This document shows positions 52,996-61,653 of a stretch of 64,000 nt of DNA, piece after piece (position 1 is the first letter of the stretch; every line of letters starts with the position of its first letter). Under the pieces are notes generated by a model. The model was given only the letters and a program-made list of their open reading frames with translations. It did not search any database and had not been told where the DNA came from. The DNA comes from CAMDPA01 sp965223035 (lineage in GTDB: Bacteria; Pseudomonadota; Alphaproteobacteria; Rhizobiales; Hyphomicrobiaceae): positions 4,030,001-4,094,000 of the forward strand of contig OZ244980.1 in the NCBI GenBank assembly GCA_965223035.1. The letters are read 5' to 3'. A program made the translations under genes and the position numbers.

Positions 52996-54624
52996 ATGGA
53001 ACAGCCCGGATATCCCGATTTGCGCGCGCACATCGCGATGCTTGAAGAAAAGGGCCTCTTGGTACGCGTGGCGCGACCGATCAACAAGGATACCGAGATG
53101 CATCCTTTGGTCCGCTGGCAGTTTCGCGGCGGCATCGCCGAGGACGATCGCAAGGGTTTCCTGTTTGAGAATGTGGTCGATAGCACCGGCCACAGATTCG
53201 ACATTCCGGTCGCGGTAGGAATTCTGGCCTCCAATCGGGCCATCTACAGTGTCGGGATCGGCTGCGACGTCGACGTCATCAAGGCCAAATGGGATCATGC
53301 CGAGCAACACCAAATCGATCCCGTGATGATCGACGCTCCGCCGTGCCAGGAAATCGTGGTCGAAGCTGCACAGTTGGAAGAAAAGGGTCGGGGCGTCGAC
53401 AGCCTACCGATACCGATTTCGACACCTGGTTTCGATAATGCGCCCTATGCCTCTTGCTCGATGTTCATCACCAAGGACCCCGACACCGGGCTGCAGAATA
53501 TCGGCAACTATCGGGCGATGGTAAAAAGCCGCACGCGCATGGGCATGAACCCAGAGGTCGAACTCAATCAGGGTATCCACGAGCACTGGCTCAAGTACAA
53601 GGAGCGCGGCATTAAGAAAATGCCTGCCGTGCTGGTCCTGGGCGCTCCACCCGCGATCACCTTCACATCGGTGCACAAGCTGCCCAAGCACCTCGACGAA
53701 ATGGCTGTTGCCGGCGGACTGGTGGGGGCGCCCATCCGGGTATGCCGGGCCAAGACGGTCGATATCACCGTTCCTGCGGATGCGGAAATTGTTGTCGAGG
53801 GGTTCATTGATACCGAGTGGCTTGAGCCGGAGGGCAGCTTCGGCGAATCACACGGCTATATGAATTTGAAAGAATACAACGCCTTTATGGATGTGACCGC
53901 CATCACCCGTCGTAGCGACGCCATCCTGGTCTCGATTATCAGCCAAGTGACGCCGAGCGAAAGTAGCCTGATCAAGCGGGTCGCCTACGAGCCAGCGTTC
54001 TTAAATCATCTTCGCCACCACTTGAACATCAGCGGCGTCACTCGGGTATTCATGCACGAGCCGCTGACCAATCTGCGCAAGCTGATCGTCATCCAGATGA
54101 AATCGGACACCTTGGAAGCGGAGGTTTGGCGCGCCCTTTATGGCGCGTCGGCATTTTCGTCTTCGGTCGGTAAAATGGTGATTGCCGTCAATGAGGACAT
54201 ACAGCCTGAAAACCTCGATATGCTGTTCTGGGCGATGTCCTATCGCATGCGACCGCACCAGGACATGCGCGTCCTGGACCACAAGGATATGGGGCATGGC
54301 CCGCGGTCGGGGGCCGACGACAATCACTATGAAGCCAACGATTCCTCGATGCTGATCAACGCTATGTTGAAACGACCGTTCCCCCCCATTTCCTTGCCAG
54401 CGAAGCAATACATGGAAAATGCCAAGACGATTTGGGAAGAGCTGGGCCTGCCGGCACTTAAGCCGGAGTTTCCGTGGCACGGTTACTCGCTGGGTCAGTG
54501 GCCAGAGGAATTCCAGGCCGAGGCGGATCGCGCCGTCAACAGCGAATATTGGACAACCGGCGAGGTGATCAAGCAGCGACGCCGGACCGACAAACGGATG
54601 AACGATCCTTATCTAGACCTGTGA
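52996..54624 (+). CDS. UbiD-family prenylated-FMN decarboxylase
   Basis: A 542-residue UbiD-type (de)carboxylase. The prFMN site residue R173 stands in NIGNYRAMV, and the E-x4-E pair (E279 and E284 in EPEGSFGESHGY) corresponds to the catalytic glutamates of Fdc1/UbiD. Such enzymes remove or add CO2 on aromatic or unsaturated acids. With pobA and the meta-cleavage genes it could decarboxylate a hydroxybenzoate or phthalate-type acid. The prFMN-making UbiX is not in the window. Monocistronic, with a family A/B composite downstream. Confidence 0.92.
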   Translation: MEQPGYPDLRAHIAMLEEKGLLVRVARPINKDTEMHPLVRWQFRGGIAEDDRKGFLFENVVDSTGHRFDIPVAVGILASNRAIYSVGIGCDVDVIKAKWDHAEQHQIDPVMIDAPPCQEIVVEAAQLEEKGRGVDSLPIPISTPGFDNAPYASCSMFITKDPDTGLQNIGNYRAMVKSRTRMGMNPEVELNQGIHEHWLKYKERGIKKMPAVLVLGAPPAITFTSVHKLPKHLDEMAVAGGLVGAPIRVCRAKTVDITVPADAEIVVEGFIDTEWLEPEGSFGESHGYMNLKEYNAFMDVTAITRRSDAILVSIISQVTPSESSLIKRVAYEPAFLNHLRHHLNISGVTRVFMHEPLTNLRKLIVIQMKSDTLEAEVWRALYGASAFSSSVGKMVIAVNEDIQPENLDMLFWAMSYRMRPHQDMRVLDHKDMGHGPRSGADDNHYEANDSSMLINAMLKRPFPPISLPAKQYMENAKTIWEELGLPALKPEFPWHGYSLGQWPEEFQAEADRAVNSEYWTTGEVIKQRRRTDKRMNDPYLDL

Positions 54625-54698
54625 CGAAGCTACGCGGCCTGGATCGATCAACTACCGACGCCTCGATGTGGGGTGAAGCGGCGCGATTCTGATTGAGC

Positions 54699-54773
54699 GC
54701 AGGTTGCTCTAGCGCAACCTGCCTTTAATCGGAACCGGATTTGCGGTTCCGATTAAAGGCGCGATGATCTAGA
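54699..54773 (+). repeat. Dispersed repeat family A, copy 6
   Basis: GCAGGTTGCTCTAGCGCAACCTGC is itself palindromic. It is followed by the hairpin CCTTTAATCGGAACCGGATTTGCGGTTCCGATTAAAGG (54722-54759), then CGCGATGATCTAGA. Located between ubiD and thiL, convergent genes, where it may end transcription from both sides. Confidence 0.88.
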
Positions 54774-54784
54774 GATTGTCAGTG

Positions 54785-54900
54785 TTGGTTGGCACGGTCC
54801 CACTCCCGCAGCCGACCGCCCAATGGGACGATGATGGGTGTGGCCGGCCAGCCCATCGGGCCGGCAAGCCTGACTCACCTTGGGTGGACATGATCGAGAC
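54785..54900 (-). repeat. Dispersed repeat family B, copy 5 (diverged)
   Basis: On the minus strand it reads GATCATGTCCACCC..GGCTTGCCGGCCCG..GGCCGGCCACACCCATC..CCCATTGGG, the same order as other B copies but with several changes. It adjoins family A copy 6, in the opposite sense. Confidence 0.65.
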
Positions 54901-54919
54901 GTAGCGTCAACGGCAAGCG

Positions 54920-55933
54920 TTAGAAATGATCCCAGCCGCTGCCGCCCGGGCGGAACAGCTTGCCTGGATGCGACTCGACAACGACGGTTGCGCGTTCGGG
55001 CTCCGCCGCCACCATACGGCCGATAGCCGTGACGGCGACGCCCGCTGCGTTGGCCGAAGCTTCGAATGCGTCTGCACGGCCGGCGGGCACGGTGGCCAGC
55101 ACTTCATAATCGTCGCCGGCGACCAACGCCGCGTCGGCGGCATTTTGATCGACATCCCTGACGCGCCGCATGGCAGCCGACTCCGGTAGGCGCTGGTATT
55201 GGACCAAGGCCGCGCATCCGCTGGCCCTGCACATGCGGTCGAGATCTTTGATCAGTCCGTCGGATACGTCCATGGCAGCGTTCGCATGCTCGATCAGCGC
55301 TCGCCCCAAGGCCAGTCGTGGTTGCGGCAATAAATAGCTGTCGATCAGCTGTGCAGTCTCGCTTGGACCAAGGCCCCAGGCTGCGCAGCGCTCCGGCTGT
55401 TGACGCAGGCGAAGTCCGAGCGCTGCGTCGCCCAGCACGCCAGAGACAAAAATTACATCACCGACTTGCGCGGCGGCGCGACGCACCATGCAACCCGTTG
55501 GCACCTCGCCAACAACCATCGGCGTGATGGAGATCGGCCCGGGACGACGGTCCGTGTCCCCTCCCATGAGATGCAGACCGAACGCCCGTTGCGCCCGGTC
55601 CAGGCCATCGGCGAAGTTGGCCATCCATTCTCGCTCAGGTGCCTCAGAAAACGACAGCGATAAAAGATACGCCACCGGCCGTGCACCTTTGGCTGCCAGA
55701 TCGGAGACGTTGACGGCCAACGCTTTCCAGCCGATGGCGCCAGGAGGATCGCTCCTTAGAAAATGGATCTGTTCGGCGATGGGATCGGTCTTAAAGACAA
55801 ATTCATGTCCCGGTGTCGGTGCGGCGACGGCACAATCATCGCGCAATCCGAAGGCACCAGGAAATCCAGCAGCCAACCGTGCCAAGTAACCTTGGATGAT
55901 GGCTTCCTCGGTCCTCAGTCGTCCGTCAGTCAT
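54920..55933 (-). CDS. thiL: Thiamine-monophosphate kinase
   Basis: A 337-residue ThiL that phosphorylates thiamine monophosphate to the diphosphate. ALRDDCAV near 26-33, FKTDPIAEQIHF, KALAVNVSDLAAKGARP and GGDTDRRPGPISITP are the ATP- and metal-binding motifs; AAMDVSDGLIKDLDRM is also conserved. It lies 340 bp after nusB in the same direction; the gap contains a family B repeat. Confidence 0.95.
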   Translation of the reverse strand: MTDGRLRTEEAIIQGYLARLAAGFPGAFGLRDDCAVAAPTPGHEFVFKTDPIAEQIHFLRSDPPGAIGWKALAVNVSDLAAKGARPVAYLLSLSFSEAPEREWMANFADGLDRAQRAFGLHLMGGDTDRRPGPISITPMVVGEVPTGCMVRRAAAQVGDVIFVSGVLGDAALGLRLRQQPERCAAWGLGPSETAQLIDSYLLPQPRLALGRALIEHANAAMDVSDGLIKDLDRMCRASGCAALVQYQRLPESAAMRRVRDVDQNAADAALVAGDDYEVLATVPAGRADAFEASANAAGVAVTAIGRMVAAEPERATVVVESHPGKLFRPGGSGWDHF

Positions 55934-56009
55934 TGCGTGCTGGGCCTTGTCCTACGAGATCGCACCGTCATGCTTCGACGTGCGTCCGCCAGCGCCTGGG
56001 CGCGGCAGG

Positions 56010-56127
56010 CTAGATCAATTCCGTCTTGGGCGGAATCGCCTTGTTGGCCCGCTCCGCCACCCGGCCATCCAAACATGCGTGCCATTGGGGGGCCGGGTGG
56101 GCAAGCGGGATGGTTCCCGCTAACACC
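56010..56127 (+). repeat. Dispersed repeat family B, copy 6
   Basis: TAGATCAATTCCGTCTTGGGCGGAATCGCCTTGTTGGCCCGCTC, then ATGCGTGCCATTGGGGGGCCGGGTGGG and GGGATGGTTCC. It separates nusB from thiL, genes that are often adjacent. No gene is present in 55934-56273. Confidence 0.88.
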
Positions 56128-56273
56128 GAAACCACTAAGCTGGCTTAGGTGGTGCGAGCGTTGACCCCGGTGAGCCACGCTGTGCATGCTAACGGACATC
56201 TGGGTCGAGACCGCAAACCGTTCCTGTTCCACGCCCGTGACGGCTCCTCAAGGGGGCTCCCAAGGCGCCCAAC

Positions 56274-56768
56274 TCACGCCGTTTCGAACTCGGTTGACCG
56301 CAGCCGCCGTGCCAGCTTGTCGAGCACTCCATTGACCACTTTTGCATGGTCTTCCGCCAAGAACGCATGGGCGATGTCGACGTACTCATTAATGATCACT
56401 CTGGCCGGAACGTCAGTGCGCTCCATCAACTCATAGACGCCGGCCCGCAAGGTCGCGCGCAGAATCGAGTCCACGCGCGCCAGCCGCCAGCCCGTTGCGA
56501 GCTGCCGATCCACCAGTGGGTCGATCTCACGTTGTCGGCGCACCACTCCTCGCAGCAGCTCAGCAAGAAACGTCGCATCCGGTTTACAGTCCCAGCATCG
56601 CGACGTATCTCCCTCGACCAAAGGCTCGACGATCGGGTCTTGCGTCAACTGCTGGACCACGACGTTGAGGTCGGTGGCGGCCATATCCATTTGATAAAGC
56701 CCCTGGACGGCAGCCAGACGCGCGACACTGCGCTCCATCCGTGCCTCGCCTGCTGCCTGGGTGATCAT
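56274..56768 (-). CDS. nusB: Transcription antitermination factor NusB
   Basis: A 164-residue all-helical NusB. ARLAAVQGLYQMDMA at the start, DPLVDRQLATGWRLARVDSILRATLRAGVYEL in the second half and INEYVDIAHAFLAEDHAKVVNGVLDKLAR near the end are diagnostic. It binds boxA RNA with NusE for rRNA antitermination. Overlaps ribH by 4 bp (ATGA). Confidence 0.96.
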   Translation of the reverse strand: MITQAAGEARMERSVARLAAVQGLYQMDMAATDLNVVVQQLTQDPIVEPLVEGDTSRCWDCKPDATFLAELLRGVVRRQREIDPLVDRQLATGWRLARVDSILRATLRAGVYELMERTDVPARVIINEYVDIAHAFLAEDHAKVVNGVLDKLARRLRSTEFETA

Positions 56769-57295
56769 GCGCCTTGACCCTGACAGATCCGCGACACCTC
56801 GATCAAACGCAGACAGGCGCGCGCCGCGTCGCCTCCCTTGCCCTCGATGCCGCCACGTGCCCGCTCCAGCGCCTGCTGTTCGGTATCCACCGTCAGGATA
56901 CCATTACCGATCGGGACGCAATGGCGCGTAGCGATATCCATCAGCCAATGGTTGGCGTTGTTGGCGACGATCTCAAAGTGATACGTCTCGCCGCGAATGA
57001 CGCAACCCAAGGCAACCGCACCAGAAAACCGCGAGCTTGGCGCGTTCGCTGGTATGATCGCGGAGCGAACCGCCTCCGCCAGCACCATCGGTATCTCCAA
57101 CGCGCCTGGAACGATGATGCGTTCCCAGCCGGCACCACGCGCCTCGATTTCCTCGATCGCGCCCGCCACCAGGGCGTCGGCAATCGTTTCGTTAAACCGT
57201 GACTCGATAATCAGTATTCTGAACCTACTGCGACCGCTCGACTGCAACTGAAGCGTCTTGCGCGGCGGCACCGTTGTTGACCCACGCCCCGCCAT
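56765..57295 (-). CDS. ribH: 6,7-dimethyl-8-ribityllumazine synthase
   Basis: A 176-residue lumazine synthase, penultimate enzyme of riboflavin synthesis. IIESRFNETIADALVAGA, PGALEIPMVLAEA, ALGCVIRGETYHFEIVANN (with the catalytic histidine) and NGILTVDTEQQALERA are conserved. It begins with about 22 extra residues (MAGRGSTTVPPRKTLQ) before the core. ribBA is not next to it; the 217 bp to ribE contain a family B repeat. Confidence 0.96.
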   Translation of the reverse strand: MAGRGSTTVPPRKTLQLQSSGRSRFRILIIESRFNETIADALVAGAIEEIEARGAGWERIIVPGALEIPMVLAEAVRSAIIPANAPSSRFSGAVALGCVIRGETYHFEIVANNANHWLMDIATRHCVPIGNGILTVDTEQQALERARGGIEGKGGDAARACLRLIEVSRICQGQGA

Positions 57296-57390
57296 CCTAA
57301 GCCTCGATAGTCATTGAGAGCACTCCAGTTTCAAAGGAGCCATCTGTCGCCGATCTGACAACCAACATCGTCCTCCCGTTCGTTGCCTCG

Positions 57391-57512
57391 ACCATGTCCG
57401 CCCTAGCCGGATGAGCCATGCCGGCCCGCTGCCCTGCACTGCCACCCACACAAGCGTGCCAATGGCTGGCCGGGCGGGGCAGCGAGATGGTTCCAGCTCA
57501 CTGTGAAACGCC
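57391..57512 (+). repeat. Dispersed repeat family B, copy 7
   Basis: CATGTCCGCCCTAGCCGGATGAGCCATGCCGGCCCGCT, then CCACCCACACAAGCGTGCCAAT, GGCCGGGCGGGG and GATGGTTCCAGCTCACTGTGAAACG, the fullest 3' end of the family. It stops directly at the ribE stop codon (57513-57515). Confidence 0.9.
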
Positions 57513-58106
57513 CTAGCCACGAAACTCTAAAAGCCGCGCCATGTACCGGGCGAATTGGTCTATTTCCAGGTTAACCAAGTCCCCCTGACTTCTGGCGCCC
57601 CAGGTCGTCACCGTCAAGGTGTGGGGGATGATATTGACTCCAAAGCGCGTGCCTGAGACCTCGTTGACGGTTAACGACGTGCCATCGAGGGCGACCGAGC
57701 CTTTCGGCGCAACATAAAGCGCCAAATGCTCCGGCGCCTCGAACGTGAAGCGGCGGCTTTCACCGTCCGGTCGAATGTCGAGAATACGGGCTAATCCGTC
57801 GACGTGCCCAGATACGATGTGACCGCCCAGTTCATCGCCCGCGCGCAGGGCCCGCTCCAGGTTGATCGGATGCCCCGCGCTGTGTCCTCCGAGTGTGGAT
57901 TTCGACAGGGTTTCGTTGGAAGCGTCGACGCTGAAGATCGATCCCTTCGGATCCGGCTCGACCGAGGTGACCGTCAAGCAAACGCCATCGCATGCGATCG
58001 ATGCACCGATCGCAATCGTCGCAGCGTCGTAAGATGAGCGGATCTTGAATTGACCACCCTTGCGATCGACGATCTCACCAATATCAGTGATAATGCCTGT
58101 GAACAT
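57513..58106 (-). CDS. ribE: Riboflavin synthase, alpha subunit
   Basis: A 197-residue protein with the duplicated lumazine-binding fold: MFTGIITDIGEI..ASIACDGVCLTV in the first half, and HIVSGHVDGLARI..GSVALDGTSLTVNEV in the second. It converts two lumazines to riboflavin and a pyrimidinedione. It lies 9 bp after ribD. Confidence 0.96.
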   Translation of the reverse strand: MFTGIITDIGEIVDRKGGQFKIRSSYDAATIAIGASIACDGVCLTVTSVEPDPKGSIFSVDASNETLSKSTLGGHSAGHPINLERALRAGDELGGHIVSGHVDGLARILDIRPDGESRRFTFEAPEHLALYVAPKGSVALDGTSLTVNEVSGTRFGVNIIPHTLTVTTWGARSQGDLVNLEIDQFARYMARLLEFRG

Positions 58107-58115
58107 GTCGTTGCC

Positions 58116-59240
58116 TCATCTTCGCCGAAACACGAACAATCCATCTGGTCCAACCTCGCGCTGCTCTACCATGTCGAAACCCAGCTGTGGCGCCCATCGA
58201 GACAAATCCCTCATCGCCGCTTGCCGCGCCGGCCCAAGGTCGTTCTGCAACACCCGATACTGATGGATCTCGTCGACCAAGTTGGCAGCGGCAAACGCCT
58301 CCCACATGGTCGGGCCACCCTCCACCAACAGCCGCGTGACGCCATCCGACACCAAGGCCTCCATCACCGCCGGCAACCACGGCCGCCCGCCGACCGTCGC
58401 GACCTGCACAATTCTGCACCCGATTGCCGCCAGCGGTTGAAGCCGGCTCGCGTCCACGTCGTTACCGACGACGATGACAACGGGCACGCGTCGTGCTGAT
58501 TGCACCAGCTTCGACGTCGTCGCCGGAATTTCACCGCCGGCCAGCACCACCCTAAGCGGCGAGCGGTGCGCAAGCCCGGGAAGCCGGCACGTCAGCTCTG
58601 GATCGTCGTCCCGCAGCGTCCCCGCTCCCACCAGGATCGCGTCGGCCCCTGCCCGCAACAGGTGACCATGCGCACGCGCCGCCGGCCCGGTTACCCAAAC
58701 CGGCCGGCCATCTCGACCGGTTGCCACCTGACCGTTAGCCGCCAACGCCATCTTCAGCTGGATCAGCGGCCGCCGTTCGGTCACCCTGAGAATGTGCCCC
58801 CGCGTGATCCAATGCGCCTCATCGGCGAGCACGCCGCGGCTGACTTCCAGCCCCGCCTCCCGCAACATGCGCACGCCGCGGCCGCTGACGCGGGGATCGG
58901 GATCCAACACGGCGCACACCACCCGCTTCAGCCCCGCCGCAATGATCGCCACCGCGCATGGCCCCGTGACGCCGGTGTGAGAGCACGGCTCCAAGGTCAC
59001 GTAGATGGTCTTCCCGTGGGCCTGCGCGCCGGCCCGCGCAATGGCTTCTACCTCAGCGTGCGGCCGACCTCCCGGCTGCGTCCAGCCCCGCGCGATCACC
59101 TGATAAGACGTCTCGTCGGCGATCACTGCGCCGACCGCCGGATTAGGCGCAGTTCGCCCGAGGCCGCGCTGAGCCATCGCCAGGGCAATGGACATCATGT
59201 GCCGATCGAACGCGGTGGCATCGTCCGGCATCTGCGGCAA
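58116..59240 (-). CDS. ribD: Bifunctional riboflavin deaminase/reductase RibD
   Basis: A 374-residue two-domain enzyme. The zinc deaminase domain has HAEVEAIARAG and EPCSHTGVTGPC. The C-terminal reductase domain has KMALAANGQVATG, DAILVGAGTLRDDDPELTCR and LLVEGGPTMWEAF. It carries out the second and third steps of riboflavin synthesis. It follows nrdR by 26 bp. Confidence 0.96.
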   Translation of the reverse strand: MPQMPDDATAFDRHMMSIALAMAQRGLGRTAPNPAVGAVIADETSYQVIARGWTQPGGRPHAEVEAIARAGAQAHGKTIYVTLEPCSHTGVTGPCAVAIIAAGLKRVVCAVLDPDPRVSGRGVRMLREAGLEVSRGVLADEAHWITRGHILRVTERRPLIQLKMALAANGQVATGRDGRPVWVTGPAARAHGHLLRAGADAILVGAGTLRDDDPELTCRLPGLAHRSPLRVVLAGGEIPATTSKLVQSARRVPVVIVVGNDVDASRLQPLAAIGCRIVQVATVGGRPWLPAVMEALVSDGVTRLLVEGGPTMWEAFAAANLVDEIHQYRVLQNDLGPARQAAMRDLSRWAPQLGFDMVEQREVGPDGLFVFRRR

Positions 59241-59266
59241 ATTCGTCGTGTTCTCAACCCCGGATT

Positions 59267-59770
59267 TCAGCGTTTGGCAACTCCTTTCGCGGCTTGTGAT
59301 GTTTCGAGCGGCGTCTGCTCACCATCGGCGATCTCACTGAGCACGTCCTGAAAATCGGCGGCCTCGCGGAAATCACGGTAGACCGAGGCGAAGCGGACGT
59401 AGGCCACCGGGTCGAGACCTTTCAAGGCCCCCATCACGAGCTCGCCGATCTTGGCGGAGGCAAACTCGCTGTCACCGGAACTTTCCAGCTGACGCACGAT
59501 GCCAGAAACCATGCGTTCGACCCGATCCTCCGGCACCGGGCGTTTCCTGAGAGCAACCGCGACAGAAGCCATCAACTTGTCGCGATCGAACGCCGCCTTT
59601 CGCCCGTCGCGCTTGACCACCAGCAACTCGCGCAGCTGAACCCGCTCGAACGTCGTGAAACGGCCCGCACAGTCGGGGCATTCACGCCGCCGACGTATGG
59701 TCGTATTTTCTTCGCTCGGACGGCTGTCCTTGACCTGGGTGTTATCGCCCCCGCAGAACGGGCAGCGCAT
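59267..59770 (-). CDS. nrdR: Transcriptional repressor NrdR
   Basis: A 167-residue repressor of ribonucleotide reductase genes. The N-terminal zinc ribbon is MRCPFCGG..CPDCAGRFTTFER, and the ATP-cone starts VVKRDGRKAAFDRDKLMASV. ATP/dATP binding sets its DNA-binding form. Placement between glyA and ribD is the usual alphaproteobacterial order. The 259-bp gap to glyA holds no clear feature. Confidence 0.96.
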   Translation of the reverse strand: MRCPFCGGDNTQVKDSRPSEENTTIRRRRECPDCAGRFTTFERVQLRELLVVKRDGRKAAFDRDKLMASVAVALRKRPVPEDRVERMVSGIVRQLESSGDSEFASAKIGELVMGALKGLDPVAYVRFASVYRDFREAADFQDVLSEIADGEQTPLETSQAAKGVAKR

Positions 59771-60029
59771 GCGCGCCTCCTCACGTCTCCGGCATAAACC
59801 TTCAGGCCTTACCGCGTTTCAGTGTGAGCTGGACCCATCCCGCTGCCTCGCCTGGTCAGCCAATAAGCAGGTGCCGGCCGCGTACGACCCCAATTGAGCG
59901 CGTCACAGCTGTGGCGACATAGCGTGCCGCCAATACCGTCCAACCACCCCGCCGTCAACGCCCCTCCCGGCGACCATTGTGTTGACGCCAAGACCGATAC
60001 AATCGGGCGCGCGGCGATGGGTGTGGCCA

Positions 60030-61337
60030 TCAGTAAATGGGGAACCGTTGACACAGCGCGGTGACCTCGGCCCTGACCTGTGCCTCGATCTCGGCGTTGC
60101 TCGCAGCATCCCCCGATCTGGCCAAGCCATCCAACACCGCAGCGATCATACGTCCGACCTGCTTGAATTCATCAATGCCGAATCCCCTTGTGGTACAGGC
60201 CGGACTCCCCAGCCTCACCCCGGATGTGACAAACGGCTTTTCAGGGTCGAACGGCACACCGTTCTTGTTGCACGTGATCCAAGCCCGCCCCAACGCTTTC
60301 TCGCTCACGTTGCCGGTCAGCTTCTTGGGTCTGAGATCGACCAAGATGAGATGGGTGTCGGTCCCCCCCGATACCAAATCGAAGCCGGCCGCGACCAGCA
60401 CCTCCCCCAAAACCTTGCAGTTGGCGATAACAGCGGCCGCGTAGTCCTTGAAAGATGGCTGCAGCGCCTCATGAAAAGCCACTGCCTTAGCGGCGATCGC
60501 GTGCATCAAAGGCCCGCCTTGCAGGCCCGGGAAGACCGCAGAGTTGATCTTCTTCGCCAGCTCCGCTTCATTGGTCAGGATCATGCCGCCCCGGGGGCCT
60601 CGCAGCGTCTTGTGCGTGGTGGTGGTGACAACGTGGGCATGTGGAAACGGCGACGGGTGCACCCCGCCGGCAACCAGACCGGCAAAATGCGCCATATCGA
60701 CCATCAGGTAAGCACCGACCTCGTCGGCGACCTGGCGAAACGCAGCAAAATCAATAAGCCGCGGGTAGGCTGAGCCCCCGGCGATGATGATCCGCGGCTT
60801 GTGCTCGCGAGCCAGCGAGCGAAGCTCGTCCATGTCGATCAAATGGTCCTGTCGCCGGACGCCATAGGGTACAGCATGGAACCATTTGCCGGACTGATTG
60901 ACCGGTGAGCCGTGCGTGAGGTGGCCACCGGCTGCGAGTGATAACCCCATGATGGTATCACCAGGCTTGGCGAGGGCCATAAAGGCACCCTGGTTGGCTT
61001 GGCTGCCCGAACTGGGCTGGACATTGGCGTAGCCGCAAGCAAACAAGCGCTTGGCGCGCTCGATCGCGAGATCCTCGGCCAGGTCGACGAACTGGCACCC
61101 GCCATAATAGCGCTTGCCGGGGTAACCTTCGGCATACTTGTTGGTCAGGCATGATCCCGCCGCTTCCAACACCGCCCGCGACACGATGTTTTCGGAAGCG
61201 ATCAACTCGATCTCGTTGCGCTGCCGACCGAGTTCCTTTTGCACGGCGGACGCCAGCTCTGGATCTCGCTCCTCAAGCGGTAGCGAGAAAAAATCGCCAA
61301 CCCGCTGGTTGGGGCGAGCGCTATGTGCGGCAGACAT
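60030..61337 (-). CDS. glyA: Serine hydroxymethyltransferase
   Basis: A 435-residue PLP enzyme linking serine, glycine and one-carbon folate metabolism. IELIASENIVSRAVLEAAGS, TNKYAEGYPGKRYYGGC, PSSGSQANQGAF and the PLP-lysine motif VTTTTHKTLRGPRGG are all standard. The start MSAAHSARPNQRV lies only 43 bp from a block of 21 tandem 13-bp repeats, so the repeats sit in its leader or promoter. No glycine riboswitch is visible. Confidence 0.96.
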   Translation of the reverse strand: MSAAHSARPNQRVGDFFSLPLEERDPELASAVQKELGRQRNEIELIASENIVSRAVLEAAGSCLTNKYAEGYPGKRYYGGCQFVDLAEDLAIERAKRLFACGYANVQPSSGSQANQGAFMALAKPGDTIMGLSLAAGGHLTHGSPVNQSGKWFHAVPYGVRRQDHLIDMDELRSLAREHKPRIIIAGGSAYPRLIDFAAFRQVADEVGAYLMVDMAHFAGLVAGGVHPSPFPHAHVVTTTTHKTLRGPRGGMILTNEAELAKKINSAVFPGLQGGPLMHAIAAKAVAFHEALQPSFKDYAAAVIANCKVLGEVLVAAGFDLVSGGTDTHLILVDLRPKKLTGNVSEKALGRAWITCNKNGVPFDPEKPFVTSGVRLGSPACTTRGFGIDEFKQVGRMIAAVLDGLARSGDAASNAEIEAQVRAEVTALCQRFPIY

Positions 61338-61380
61338 CGACTTCGCTCCATCCTTTGAAACGCTTTGGGCCGAGGACAGG

Positions 61381-61653
61381 GTTTCGTAGCCCGGTTTCGT
61401 AGCCCGGTTTCGTAGCCCGGTTTCGTAGCCCGGTTTCGTAGCCCGGTTTCATGGCCCGGTTTCATGGCCCGGTTTCATGGCCCGGTTTCATGGCCCGGTT
61501 TCATGGCCCGGTTTCATGGCCCGGTTTCATGGCCCGGTTTCATGGCCCGGTTTCATGGCCCGGTTTCATGGCCCGGTTTCATGGCCCGGTTTCATGGCCC
61601 GGTTTCATGGCCCGGTTTCATGGCCCGGTTTCATGGCCCGGTTTCATGGCCCG
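61381..61653. repeat. 13-bp minisatellite, 21 perfect units upstream of glyA
   Basis: Five units GTTTCGTAGCCCG (61381-61445) are followed by sixteen units GTTTCATGGCCCG (61446-61653). They are identical within each block and differ at two positions between blocks. Because 13 is not a multiple of 3, all three forward frames read the same 13-residue peptide repeat (MARFHGPVSWPGF in the second block) without a stop; I do not think it is a coding gene. On the minus strand, the direction of glyA, the unit is CGGGCCATGAAAC. Confidence 0.97.

Noticed and set aside
57296..57512. A missing ribBA gene as a deletion caused by the family B repeat
   Set aside because: Several alphaproteobacteria naturally lack ribBA between ribE and ribH, so absence here is not evidence of deletion.
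61381..61653. CRISPR array
   Set aside because: Units are 13 bp and contiguous, with no unique spacers and no cas genes in the window.
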